Source: Desulfovibrio sp. Marseille-P6017 (lineage in GTDB: Bacteria > Bacillota_A > Clostridia > Peptostreptococcales > Peptostreptococcaceae). Taken from it: a DNA stretch of 64,000 bases. The translations under genes and the position numbers were made by a program. Each line of letters opens with the position of its first letter. The stretch's first letter is position 1. Below are positions 1-6,626 of the stretch, piece by piece. The DNA is taken from the NCBI GenBank assembly GCA_900604495.1, contig UWOR01000012.1, positions 1 to 64,000 on the forward strand, written 5' to 3'. A model generated the notes under the pieces. It made no database searches and had not been told where the DNA came from. It was given only the letters and a program-made list of their open reading frames with translations.

Positions 1-219
1 TTAGTGTTTTAAAACTGTACTAAAAAAGCCTAATATTTATACGAATATTATTATTTGTAATCCAGTTATCGTCTGTGTTTGTACCTTTTGAATCAATGGT
101 TTTCTTAGGGAATACCATATTCATTTTATAATTTTTCTTCTTATATATATCTTCATTTTGTAACCTTGAATAAATAATCACCAAATTATAAGACATTCAA
201 AAATAGAAAAATAAAAAAA
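1..219. other. Left edge of prophage segment, no clear gene
   Basis: No convincing gene is visible. A 34-codon minus-strand frame (20-124, ATG at 124) contains the stretch TIDSKGTNTDDNW but lacks a good ribosome binding site. It could be a phage fragment or chance. The prophage must continue to the left, because no left attachment site, terminase or structural gene is seen here. Confidence 0.3.
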
Positions 220-825
220 TCATCTAATAAGCCTTCTCAAAACTTGGCTGTATTGATGATACTTTTCCTTATCTAAACCTAAGTAAGCTTTTGTTTCTTC
301 GATTGAACTATGACCTAACATTTCTTTAACTGCTATAATATCACAGTCATTCTCCATATAAACTGTATATGCATAAGTCTTTCTCATACTATGAGCTGTT
401 ATATCATCCATATCAAAATACTCTGCTGCTTCTTTTAATATTGCTGTAACTCTATCAACTTTAATATGACTTTTCCCTTTTCTAGATGGAAACATATACT
501 CATAATCTTTCTTATCTCTTATGTATCTTTTTAATACAGTTTCTACCTCTGGAAGTATTTCTGCTTCTCTTGGTTTCCTATTTTTTTCTCTAATATTTTT
601 ACTATTTTTCTTTTTACCTTCTAAAATTTCAAACCTACCTCTTCTTAAAGCCTCTCTTACATCTCTAACTTTAAGCTCTACTAAATCTCCTGCACGATAT
701 CCAGTAGTAATTCCAAGTAAAAAAAGTATATAGTTTCTTTCACTCCTATATTTTAAATAGTCTTGGATATCATAAACCTTTCTTATGTCTTTTATTGGTT
801 TTGAAGGTCTTTTTACTTTCTTCAT
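220..825 (-). CDS. Short phage tyrosine recombinase (XerC-like catalytic domain)
   Basis: A 201-residue protein consisting almost only of a tyrosine recombinase catalytic domain. Visible motifs are the first arginine box (TGYRAGDL), the HxxR box (AHSMRKT), LGHSS, and the tyrosine in TKAYLG. There is no N-terminal core-binding SAM-like domain, so it is shorter than a full integrase of about 300-390 residues. The ATG at 825 is preferred: the frame stays open upstream to 891, but that extension runs into the T-run of a terminator. It is the last early gene before the left edge, where phages of this type often carry a small recombinase ahead of terminase. The serine recombinase at 10635 is the better integrase candidate, so this protein may act in resolution or be accessory (inference). 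Confidence 0.8.
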   Translation of the reverse strand: MKKVKRPSKPIKDIRKVYDIQDYLKYRSERNYILFLLGITTGYRAGDLVELKVRDVREALRRGRFEILEGKKKNSKNIREKNRKPREAEILPEVETVLKRYIRDKKDYEYMFPSRKGKSHIKVDRVTAILKEAAEYFDMDDITAHSMRKTYAYTVYMENDCDIIAVKEMLGHSSIEETKAYLGLDKEKYHQYSQVLRRLIR

Positions 826-873
826 TTTTAAAACATCCTCTTTCCCCTTTCTTGCTTTTATAAAAATTTCACA

Positions 874-905
874 TAAAAAATACCACCTCAATATGAGATG
901 GTATT
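874..905 (-). terminator. Intrinsic terminator after the ArpU-like gene
   Basis: On the minus strand an interrupted stem (arms at 879-890 and 894-905, one mismatch, three-base loop) is followed directly by six T residues. It separates the early lytic genes from the tyrosine recombinase, so that gene needs its own promoter or antitermination. Confidence 0.7.
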
Positions 906-980
906 ATCCTATGATGTTAATCTTTTTATGTCATTTTTATTGATATTGTGTCTTTTTTGCTATATTAACATATTACCACA

Positions 981-1496
981 TTATACAGCTAATGTGTGGC
1001 TCATTATCGGCTCACTTTCACATTCTTCTTTAAGTGAACTATTCCCATATATGCTATATGCTATATGCTTTATAATCTTTAATTCTCTTCTCTTCACTGT
1101 AGCTTTAGAATAATTAATCTCATTAGCTATCTCAGATATTTTATAATGCTCATTTAACTTATTTCTTTTAAAATATCTGTATTCGATTATATACTGGTCG
1201 CATTTTTCCATATTTTCTATAATTGATTTTATAAACTTATATTTTTTTCTTATAAAATCAATTTCTGCTTCTTTTATATAAATCATATCTTTAGCACTTA
1301 TAATCATATCATCTATGCCTTTTGTAGATCCTTTTGATTTTATACCTAAATTATCAAACCTAATATCTTTATAGCTATTATCTTTACTTTTTAATTCATC
1401 TATTTCTAATTCAATCATTTTGATACTATCTAATCTAGATGATAATGCTTTTAAGTAATTTCTAGTCTTAATGATATACTCTTCTCTAATATTCAT
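981..1496 (-). CDS. ArpU/sigma-region-4-like phage transcription regulator
   Basis: A 171-residue protein. The first 110 residues are helical and charged. The C-terminal part (about 110-150) reads as a sigma-70 region 4-like helix-turn-helix, with IIEYRYFKR, then ISEIANEINYSKATVKRREL. In many Firmicutes phages an ArpU or sigma-like protein of this size closes the early operon and switches on late genes. Its place after ssb and before a terminator fits that. The ATG at 1496 has a GAGGTG box nine bases upstream, and that box lies beside an inverted repeat. The assignment is by motif and position, so the exact family is uncertain. Confidence 0.65.
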   Translation of the reverse strand: MNIREEYIIKTRNYLKALSSRLDSIKMIELEIDELKSKDNSYKDIRFDNLGIKSKGSTKGIDDMIISAKDMIYIKEAEIDFIRKKYKFIKSIIENMEKCDQYIIEYRYFKRNKLNEHYKISEIANEINYSKATVKRRELKIIKHIAYSIYGNSSLKEECESEPIMSHTLAV

Positions 1497-1500
1497 ATTT

Positions 1501-1532
1501 GATGCACCTCATAATATAATTTTTAGTGCATC
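1501..1532 (-). repeat. Inverted repeat beside the ribosome binding site of the ArpU-like gene
   Basis: GATGCAC (1501-1507) and GTGCATC (1526-1532) are perfect inverted arms 18 bases apart. On the minus-strand transcript the proximal arm overlaps the GAGGTG ribosome binding site of the gene starting at 1496. It could fold to limit translation or serve as a protein-binding site. The length is modest and chance occurrence is possible. Confidence 0.35.
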
Positions 1533-1574
1533 CCCCTAATAACCTCTTTAAATTCTCTATCCTATTTTATATCC

Positions 1575-1985
1575 CTAGAATGGTAAATCATCATCTTCTA
1601 TAGCCTGAAAACCTTGTGGATCTAATCCTGCAGGCTCAAACCTATCATTTTCATGATTTTCTTTCTTACTATCCAATGCATTTACTTTCATTGTATGAAC
1701 TTTTGTAAATGTTCTATTTTCACCTTGTTGCGTCTTATAATTATCAACCCTTATACTACCTTGTATTCCAACTAATCTTCCCTTTTGAAGATAATTTGCA
1801 CAAAACTCAGCACCTTTACCTATTACTTCAACTGGTATAAAGTCAGTATCCTTTGTTCCATCTTTTTTAGTATAATCTCTATCAATTGCCAAATTGAAAT
1901 TAGCAACTGCAGTACCTGTTCCTGGTATATACCTTAACTCTGGATCTTTAGTTAATCTACCAACTAATACAACATTATTAATCAT
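1575..1985 (-). CDS. ssb: Single-stranded DNA-binding protein
   Basis: A 136-residue bacterial-type SSB. The N-terminal OB fold starts MINNVVLVGRLTKDPELRY, then a polar linker, then the acidic tip DDDLPF that recruits DNA-processing partners. It would coat single strands during phage replication. The ATG at 1985 is chosen because it begins the conserved N-terminus and has GAGGAAG upstream. The longer frame to 2024 would add 13 residues that do not fit the family. It overlaps the end of the preceding small gene by 8 bases, which suggests translational coupling. This is the phage copy; no rpsF or rpsR is adjacent. Confidence 0.95.
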   Translation of the reverse strand: MINNVVLVGRLTKDPELRYIPGTGTAVANFNLAIDRDYTKKDGTKDTDFIPVEVIGKGAEFCANYLQKGRLVGIQGSIRVDNYKTQQGENRTFTKVHTMKVNALDSKKENHENDRFEPAGLDPQGFQAIEDDDLPF

Positions 1986-2178
1986 TACTCTTCCTCCTCG
2001 GAACTGGCCTATTATCAATTCCATCTAAATATTTTTCTAATTGTTTTTTGCTCAACTTATAAATCTTAACCTCATTATCATATTCACTCTTATACTTATG
2101 CTTTAAACTCTTAGCCTCATTATCCCAACAACCTAACTTTAAATTTACTGGTACTATAAAATCTTCTGTAAGCTTCAT
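1978..2178 (-). CDS. Small hypothetical phage protein (66 aa)
   Basis: A lysine-rich protein of 66 residues with no family I recognise. The ATG at 2178 lies 3-5 bases after a GGTGGAG box. An alternative GTG at 2187 would add three residues. It overlaps the start of ssb and follows the other tiny genes of the early operon, so it probably has an accessory role in replication or takeover. No catalytic motif, membrane segment or cysteine pair is evident. Confidence 0.65.
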   Translation of the reverse strand: MKLTEDFIVPVNLKLGCWDNEAKSLKHKYKSEYDNEVKIYKLSKKQLEKYLDGIDNRPVPRRKSND

Positions 2179-2284
2179 ATTCTCCACCCTAAACTAATGT
2201 CATTTTTTCCTAATGCTATTTAATTCAACTGTGATACCAACTACTAAAGTCAGTATCACAATCACCAATAAATTCAAATTATAA

Positions 2285-2635
2285 TTATTCAAAAGCTAAT
2301 TGTAGCTCCTTTAATTTAATTATTTTAGCTTCTGCTTTTTTTCGGATTCTATATTTCTTAGTTTTCTTAGCTATAGCTTCATATCTTGCTACATCTTTTC
2401 TATAATTACAAGCTAAGAAGAATCTCAATATTTCGACCTTTTTACTATTTATTTCATTCTCTAGTTGCATATCTTCTATAATCTTCTCCTTTGTCTTTAT
2501 AGTATCTATTAGAGATTTAATTTCTTTATCTTTATCAAACCTCGCTAAGTCGTATCCTGTTCGGTATCCCTCTTCAAAAGATCCTATTTTCTCTAATTTA
2601 ACTACTTCTTCATGTTTACTTTTTAGAATTAACAT
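2285..2635 (-). CDS. Hypothetical coiled-coil phage protein (116 aa)
   Basis: A highly charged, probably mostly helical protein. Residues 36-70 have a heptad-like pattern consistent with a coiled coil, followed by a basic stretch (about 80-110) rich in K and R. The ATG at 2635 has GGAGG eight bases upstream. It overlaps the 3' end of the preceding gene by 20 bases. The function is unknown; the basic tail might bind nucleic acid (inference). Confidence 0.6.
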   Translation of the reverse strand: MLILKSKHEEVVKLEKIGSFEEGYRTGYDLARFDKDKEIKSLIDTIKTKEKIIEDMQLENEINSKKVEILRFFLACNYRKDVARYEAIAKKTKKYRIRKKAEAKIIKLKELQLAFE

Positions 2636-2795
2636 GTTGCTTATCCTCCATTGTCATATATTTTTCTTTTTGTATTTTTACTACTACTTCATCCACCCAT
2701 TGGCTTAATCTTACAACTTCTTCTGTTAAACCATGCTTTATATATAGATCTCCTAGTATTTGTTTTACACTTTCAAGCTGCTTATCCTCTAACAT
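2616..2795 (-). CDS. Small hypothetical phage protein (59 aa)
   Basis: A 59-residue protein beginning MLEDKQLESVKQILGDLY, followed by RLSQWVDEVVVKIQKEK. The ATG at 2795 is supported by a GGGGGAT box; the frame is open upstream to 2843 but without a comparable start. It is tightly packed between neighbours in the early operon. Its layout resembles Spo0E-like or DUF-type aspartyl-phosphatase regulators, but the SQxxD-type motif is only partial (LSQWVD), so I do not assign it. Confidence 0.55.
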   Translation of the reverse strand: MLEDKQLESVKQILGDLYIKHGLTEEVVRLSQWVDEVVVKIQKEKYMTMEDKQHVNSKK

Positions 2796-2797
2796 GC

Positions 2798-2944
2798 TTA
2801 TCCCCCTAGTTGTATTTTTAATTCCTCCATTAGCAAATCCCATGCCTCTTCTTTTGTTATCCCTTTTTCATTTGCTATTTTTATTGATATATCTCTAAGA
2901 TGCTCTGCAGCTTCTCTAATTGTCATAATCTCTAAAATTGACAT
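2798..2944 (-). CDS. Small hypothetical phage protein (48 aa)
   Basis: Forty-eight codons from ATG at 2944 (GGGTGAG box seven bases upstream) to TAA at 2798, just ahead of the next gene. The protein is helical and charged, containing IREAAEHLRDISIKIAN and then KEEAWDLLMEEL. It fills what would otherwise be a gap of about 150 bases in a tightly packed operon, which supports it as real. Function unknown. Confidence 0.6.
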   Translation of the reverse strand: MSILEIMTIREAAEHLRDISIKIANEKGITKEEAWDLLMEELKIQLGG

Positions 2945-3124
2945 TTAAATCTCACCCTTAATATTCATATTTATGTCACATATATTACATCTAACTTCAT
3001 CTGTATCTTCTTTGACTATGTAAATATATATTTGATTACACTTATTACACTCAAACCTCTTTAAAACATGCTTAGACTTATTTTTTAAAGAGTCTGTAAT
3101 TAAGTTCTCTTCCTTTAAATTCAA
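2945..3124 (-). CDS. Small zinc-ribbon phage protein
   Basis: A protein of about 59 residues with two CxxC pairs (CNKC and CNIC) spaced as in a zinc ribbon. The best start is TTG at 3124, seven bases after a GGGGTGAG box. This lies inside the 3' end of the helicase loader gene, giving an overlap of about 47 bases. A longer form from 3172 would overlap more and lacks a good ribosome binding site. Probably a nucleic-acid-binding or scaffold zinc protein of the replication operon; no specific family recognised. Confidence 0.55.
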   Translation of the reverse strand: MNLKEENLITDSLKNKSKHVLKRFECNKCNQIYIYIVKEDTDEVRCNICDINMNIKGEI

Positions 3125-3866
3125 TAATATACTCACCCCAGTCGTTATCTTCTTCATAGCTACACATTTCAATTATCCTACTTGCTGTAGCTTCATTGAT
3201 ATCCAAAAGCCCAATTTTATCAAGCTCTGTAGTTATTATCATTGCTTTATTATTGTTATATCTGTAATTAACTATATCCTGTACAATTCTTTGTGTTGCT
3301 GGAGATGTATCTCCCTTATATAGATCATCTATAAAAAGTACTGATGCATTTCTATATGAATCTAATGATTTTGTAAAATCTTCTTGGTCCAACTGATTAA
3401 ACTTCATTCTGGATATTTCATTTACAAAATCAGCATATTTAACTCCAACTGTCTTTAACAATACTCTTGATGTAGCAATTGCTAAATGAGTTTTACCGCT
3501 TCCAACTTGTCCAGTTAATAATAAATTTTTAGTTCTATCAAAATTCTTTATGTACTTTAGACAAGTTTCAATAGCTTTTTGTCTCTGTTCATTATTAGCC
3601 TTATAATTATTAAACTTATTTTTATCAAATCTATTACTCAGTCCACTTTTTTCAATTCTTTCCTTAGCAAGTCTAATACTCCTACAATCGCACCAATACA
3701 CTTCACCTTCTACTGTAAATATATATTCCTTATCCTCACATTTAGGACAATTATATTTCTTCAATGTCAATTCCATATTGCTCTGCAAGTTCTTTGACAT
3801 CCACTTCGACTTTTGAGCTTGAATCCACTCCTCGCTTATTGTCATTGTATGTTGAATACTTTCCAT
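3078..3866 (-). CDS. dnaC: DnaC-like helicase loader (AAA+ ATPase)
   Basis: A 262-residue phage helicase loader. It has an N-terminal zinc cluster (CPKC, later CDC), then an AAA+ core with Walker A GQVGSGKT (about 119-126), Walker B VLFIDDLYKG, and a sensor region with TTELD. It should load the replicative helicase at the phage origin, working with the DnaD-like protein encoded just upstream. The ATG at 3866 follows a GGGGG box by eight bases. This makes it overlap the upstream gene by 116 bases, unusually long. A later ATG at 3776 would remove most of the overlap but has a weak ribosome binding site and would start right at the zinc cluster. Confidence 0.85.
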   Translation of the reverse strand: MESIQHTMTISEEWIQAQKSKWMSKNLQSNMELTLKKYNCPKCEDKEYIFTVEGEVYWCDCRSIRLAKERIEKSGLSNRFDKNKFNNYKANNEQRQKAIETCLKYIKNFDRTKNLLLTGQVGSGKTHLAIATSRVLLKTVGVKYADFVNEISRMKFNQLDQEDFTKSLDSYRNASVLFIDDLYKGDTSPATQRIVQDIVNYRYNNNKAMIITTELDKIGLLDINEATASRIIEMCSYEEDNDWGEYIIEFKGRELNYRLFKK

Positions 3867-4602
3867 AACTATTTCCCCCAAAACGCTTATTTTTTTCTTT
3901 ATTTTCATTTATACTATTATTGTGTGTTTTTTTATTTTTATATTTGTTTTGGTGTTCAGTTAACTGAGCACCTTCTTTTATGCCTTCTTCTAACCAATTA
4001 TTTAATATCTTTAGAAGATAATTAAAATTTCTTATACCTGCTCCTACAGTTTCATCTATAGCTCTTATAATTACATCTGCTTCCATACCATCATCTAAAA
4101 AACTTAAAAGCTTCAAAGAAAGATTAGGAGTTATAACTCCAATATGTTTTTGGTAGTAGCCTATTATTAATTTGTTATATTTATTATTTAGTTTATATTT
4201 ATTATTTAGTAGTTTCGGATTTTCCGATTGTCGGTTTTCCCGACTGCCGGTTTTTCCGGATTCCGGATTTTCCATATCTCGGCTTTCAGTTACTTTTATT
4301 GGTATTTCATATACTTCATAATCAAATCCACCAGTAAATTTTCCTGATCCATCATCTTTTCTAGGATTTCTTTTTACATATCCTAATTCTATAAGTTCAT
4401 TCATTGCTGTTGCTGTTGAATCTCTCCCATCCTTACTTCTATTCTTTAAATCTTTAACATATATTTGCCAATCATCTGGTAAGCTTAATAAATATGTATG
4501 TAGTCCTTTAGCCTTCCAAGATACCCTATCATCATTTAAACATGCTTTATTTAACATTACATAAGGATTACTCTTATCTTTTATAACTCTTACAATTGCC
4601 AT
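3751..4602 (-). CDS. Phage replisome organiser, DnaD-like initiator
   Basis: A 283-residue two-domain initiator. Residues 1-100 match the phage replisome organiser winged-helix domain (AIVRVIKDKSNPYVMLN, then KAKGLHTYLLSLPDDW). Residues about 145-215 match the DnaD helicase-interaction domain (IGYYQKHIGVITPNLS, then RAIDETVGAGIRNFNYL). The linker between them is encoded by the GC-hairpin repeat cluster at 4175-4290, so origin and origin-binding protein share sequence, a known arrangement in phages. The ATG at 4602 follows GGAG/GGAGA boxes. The C-terminus is polar and low in complexity and overlaps the dnaC-like gene. Confidence 0.9.
   Translation of the reverse strand: MAIVRVIKDKSNPYVMLNKACLNDDRVSWKAKGLHTYLLSLPDDWQIYVKDLKNRSKDGRDSTATAMNELIELGYVKRNPRKDDGSGKFTGGFDYEVYEIPIKVTESRDMENPESGKTGSRENRQSENPKLLNNKYKLNNKYNKLIIGYYQKHIGVITPNLSLKLLSFLDDGMEADVIIRAIDETVGAGIRNFNYLLKILNNWLEEGIKEGAQLTEHQNKYKNKKTHNNSINENKEKNKRFGGNSYGKYSTYNDNKRGVDSSSKVEVDVKELAEQYGIDIEEI
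4175..4290. repeat. Candidate phage replication origin: tandem AT repeat plus GC hairpins
   Basis: A perfect 18-bp tandem direct repeat (4175-4192 and 4193-4210, TTATATTTATTATTTAGT) sits beside a GC-rich block with consecutive small inverted repeats: TCGGA/TCCGA (4215-4227), GTCGG/CCGAC (4230-4244), CCGG/CCGG (4247-4259) and another CCGG at 4263. An AT-rich unwinding-like element next to iteron-like sites inside the initiator gene is the layout known for phage origins. It is the only such GC-hairpin cluster I noticed in this AT-rich segment. Confidence 0.55.
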
Positions 4603-4616
4603 ATTTTCTCCATCTC

Positions 4617-4991
4617 CTAAACTTCTAATAAGCTATCTCTTAATGTTCTAACTGATATTCTTGTAAAATCAAGCTTATTATAAAATTCAACATCTATCTT
4701 TTCTTTTGATATTCTTAGATTATCCATATAATAGTTATCATGTAGTTTTAACCCTCTACATACACTAGACAAAGTTCCAATATCAGCTATAGGATCATTG
4801 TCCCCTATATAAAACCTTGGTATTAAAAAGTTAAGTTCAATTTCTCTATTTGTATCTTTATTTTTATATTTGTATGTAGCTTCAACATATCTACCTTTAT
4901 TTAAATTTGCTTTTACAAGCTTATATTTATCATCAGCTATAATTCCTCTAAAAGCATTGTCTATAACTTCTATTGCATCTGTTTTTATCAC
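4617..4991 (-). CDS. Hypothetical phage protein (124 aa)
   Basis: A 124-residue protein of mixed charge, probably alpha/beta, with no motif I recognise. It starts at GTG 4991, immediately after the stop of the preceding 40-codon gene, with GGAGG about eight bases upstream. The position between the antirepressor and the replisome organiser is usually occupied by small recombination or takeover proteins. No cysteine cluster or membrane segment. Confidence 0.6.
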   Translation of the reverse strand: MIKTDAIEVIDNAFRGIIADDKYKLVKANLNKGRYVEATYKYKNKDTNREIELNFLIPRFYIGDNDPIADIGTLSSVCRGLKLHDNYYMDNLRISKEKIDVEFYNKLDFTRISVRTLRDSLLEV

Positions 4992-5114
4992 TTATTTTCC
5001 CTCCTTCTTAAATCCTTTAAGTTTTCCATCTCTACATATGAAAGATATGTTCATTTGTTCATATATTTGTGTAGCTTCTTCTACTGTGATATTTAGAATA
5101 TCTTTAAAAGCCAT
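4992..5114 (-). CDS. Small hypothetical phage protein (40 aa)
   Basis: Forty codons from ATG at 5114 to TAA at 4992, with a near-perfect AGGAGG seven bases upstream. The sequence begins MAFKDILNITVEEATQIYEQ and ends with a basic tail. The stop abuts the GTG start of the next gene, so the two are probably translationally coupled. The VEEATQIYE segment resembles the recognition part of small excisionase-like or DNA-binding domains, but it is too short to assign. Confidence 0.6.
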   Translation of the reverse strand: MAFKDILNITVEEATQIYEQMNISFICRDGKLKGFKKEGK

Positions 5115-5164
5115 TTTGTTACCTCCTGCTTATTAACTTGTACATTTTTATTAATCAAAGGGAC

Positions 5165-5413
5165 TTAGGCCCTCTGTTTTTCTTTATACTCTTTTATAGC
5201 TATCTTTTTAGCTTCTTCAAAAGTTAGACCTGTCGCCTCTAACTCTTTAGCTCTTATAAATATTGGATATACTATTGATAGTGTTTCATCACCATATCTT
5301 TCCCTTTGCCTTTCAAATACCCATTGAGCTTTTCTTCTTTCTATTTCTAAAATTGCTTCTGGATCTTTTGGCCATACAACTTCTACAGTTATTTCTTGTT
5401 TTCTTCTTGCCAT
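5165..5413 (-). CDS. Small hypothetical phage protein (82 aa)
   Basis: An 82-residue, charged, mostly helical protein beginning MARRKQEITVEVVWPKDPEA. The ATG at 5413 has a GGGGGAG box seven bases upstream. It lies in the early operon immediately after the antirepressor. No domain recognised; the high K/R/E content and helical pattern are typical of phage accessory proteins. Confidence 0.65.
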   Translation of the reverse strand: MARRKQEITVEVVWPKDPEAILEIERRKAQWVFERQRERYGDETLSIVYPIFIRAKELEATGLTFEEAKKIAIKEYKEKQRA

Positions 5414-5461
5414 GTGAATCTCCCCCTTTGCTGTATATTATGATTTGTGTATTTTGTCCTG

Positions 5462-6196
5462 TTACAATTGATTGTGTACTTCAAATACTAATTGGCTATT
5501 TATACCTTGTATTGCATACTTCATCAATTCATCAGCCTCCCAACTTCTTATGTAATTTATAGCATTTTCATAATTTTTAACTGAAAGATTCTTGTAACTA
5601 TTTACATTAAAAGTTCTTCTTATATCTCTATAAAATGCTGAAAACAATTTTTTGTTTAATTTTTTATATGCTGGTGCATCTTTACCACCTAAAATCTCTA
5701 TTGCTCTGCTATTGATTGAACTTCTAAGGTTTTCAGCCAATTCATAATTAACTGTCATTTTATTTTCTATATCAGATATTCGCTTTTCTTGCTCTTGTTG
5801 TTTCTTATCCACCATAAGTATTGCTTGTAGCTCTTTACTCATATTTGAAAATGGATTTTTAAGTTGTTCTTCCATTTTGTTAAATGCTTCTATGTATTTA
5901 AGTTTCCATGTAAGTGCTTTAGATCCAGTGAATCCCATAACCAATAAGCTAAATCCATCTCTATTCATTAAATATTCTTTATAAAAGTTCCCTTTATGTT
6001 CAAAAGTATTTTCTATAAACATCTCTTTAACTACCATATTTTCGGTAGTTAATCTTTCTATTGACTCAACTACATGATTATGTCTTTTTTCAAAGTTATT
6101 AGCTATATCTCTGCTACTTACTAATAAGTTTCCATTTAAATTTTTTATATTTACTACATCTTTAACTTCTGTTTTATCTACTAATCTTAATTGCAT
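5462..6196 (-). CDS. Rha-type phage regulator / antirepressor with ORF6C-like C-terminus
   Basis: A 244-residue protein. The N-terminal about 110 residues fit the Rha domain (VSSRDIANNFEKRHNHVVESI, then NRDGFSLLVMGFTGSKALTW). The C-terminal part (about 130-240) is helical and resembles the ORF6C domain found in phage antirepressors. Such proteins relieve repression or regulate lytic entry. It is the second leftward gene after the Cro-like protein. A 14-bp copy of the operator core lies just upstream (6231-6244), which suggests direct repression of this gene as well as of the main early promoter. Confidence 0.85.
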   Translation of the reverse strand: MQLRLVDKTEVKDVVNIKNLNGNLLVSSRDIANNFEKRHNHVVESIERLTTENMVVKEMFIENTFEHKGNFYKEYLMNRDGFSLLVMGFTGSKALTWKLKYIEAFNKMEEQLKNPFSNMSKELQAILMVDKKQQEQEKRISDIENKMTVNYELAENLRSSINSRAIEILGGKDAPAYKKLNKKLFSAFYRDIRRTFNVNSYKNLSVKNYENAINYIRSWEADELMKYAIQGINSQLVFEVHNQL

Positions 6197-6230
6197 ATTA
6201 TTTTCCTCTCTTTTATAAAATATATTTTGT

Positions 6231-6244
6231 ATTCATTATGACGA
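6231..6244. promoter_or_regulatory. Repressor operator copy between the cro-like gene and rha
   Basis: ATTCATTATGACGA occurs here and again exactly at 6556-6569 in the main operator region. It lies upstream of the rha start. The shared half-site TGACG links it to the CGTCA/TGACG palindromes at 6471 and 6507. Inferred to be a binding site for the repressor or Cro. Confidence 0.55.
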
Positions 6245-6247
6245 CTT

Positions 6248-6451
6248 TTATTCAAAAAAAATTTCGTCCATTGACACTGTTGGTATTTTCTCTTTTATAA
6301 GTCTAACTATCGATATCATTTCATGCCTATTAAATTCAGTCTTACCATTGATTTTGAATGATAAGGTCGTCTCACTTATATCCAAATAACTAGCTAAGTA
6401 CTTTTGATCCTTGCCAATTAATCTGAGATACCCAGTAATTTTATCCTTCAT
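6248..6451 (-). CDS. Cro-like helix-turn-helix protein
   Basis: A 67-residue protein with a compact XRE/Cro-type helix-turn-helix (QKYLASYLDISETTLSFKIN, about 16-35), followed by a short C-terminal tail. It is divergent from the repressor gene at 6627 and is the first gene of the leftward early operon, the classical position of Cro. It probably binds the CGTCA-type operators to reduce repressor synthesis and tune early transcription. Confidence 0.8.
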   Translation of the reverse strand: MKDKITGYLRLIGKDQKYLASYLDISETTLSFKINGKTEFNRHEMISIVRLIKEKIPTVSMDEIFFE

Positions 6452-6470
6452 CTTTCACTCTCCCTTTCAA

Positions 6471-6569
6471 CGTCATACTGACGTCTGATATACTTTAATT
6501 ATATCTCGTCATATCGACGTCGTCAATATATTTATTTAATTTTTATTAAATAAATATTCATTATGACGA
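6471..6569. promoter_or_regulatory. Divergent immunity operators (three sites)
   Basis: Three related sites lie between the repressor and Cro-like genes: CGTCA-TAC-TGACG (6471-6483, perfect arms), CGTCA-TAT-CGACG (6507-6519, near-perfect), and ATTCATTATGACGA (6556-6569). The last is flanked on both sides by the 16-bp repeat TTTAATTTTTATTAAA (6535-6550 and 6577-6592). The second site falls inside the spacer of the leftward promoter, so binding there would block it. Confidence 0.65.
6498..6526 (-). promoter_or_regulatory. Leftward early lytic promoter
   Basis: On the minus strand TTGACG (6521-6526) is followed after exactly 17 bases by TATAAT (6498-6503), a near-consensus sigma-A promoter. It would drive the cro-like gene and the whole early operon. 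Operator sites overlap the spacer and the region just downstream. Confidence 0.7.
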
Positions 6570-6626
6570 TAATCATTTTAATTTTTATTAAAATATCTAT
6601 AATATAATTATAAGGAGGTTTTCAAT

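Noticed and set aside
2616..2795. Spo0E-like phosphatase
   Set aside because: The required SQxxD-type motif is only partly matched (LSQWVD without the expected surrounding pattern).
4175..4290. CRISPR-like array
   Set aside because: The repeats are tandem without unique spacers and lie within a coding gene; no cas genes are in the window.
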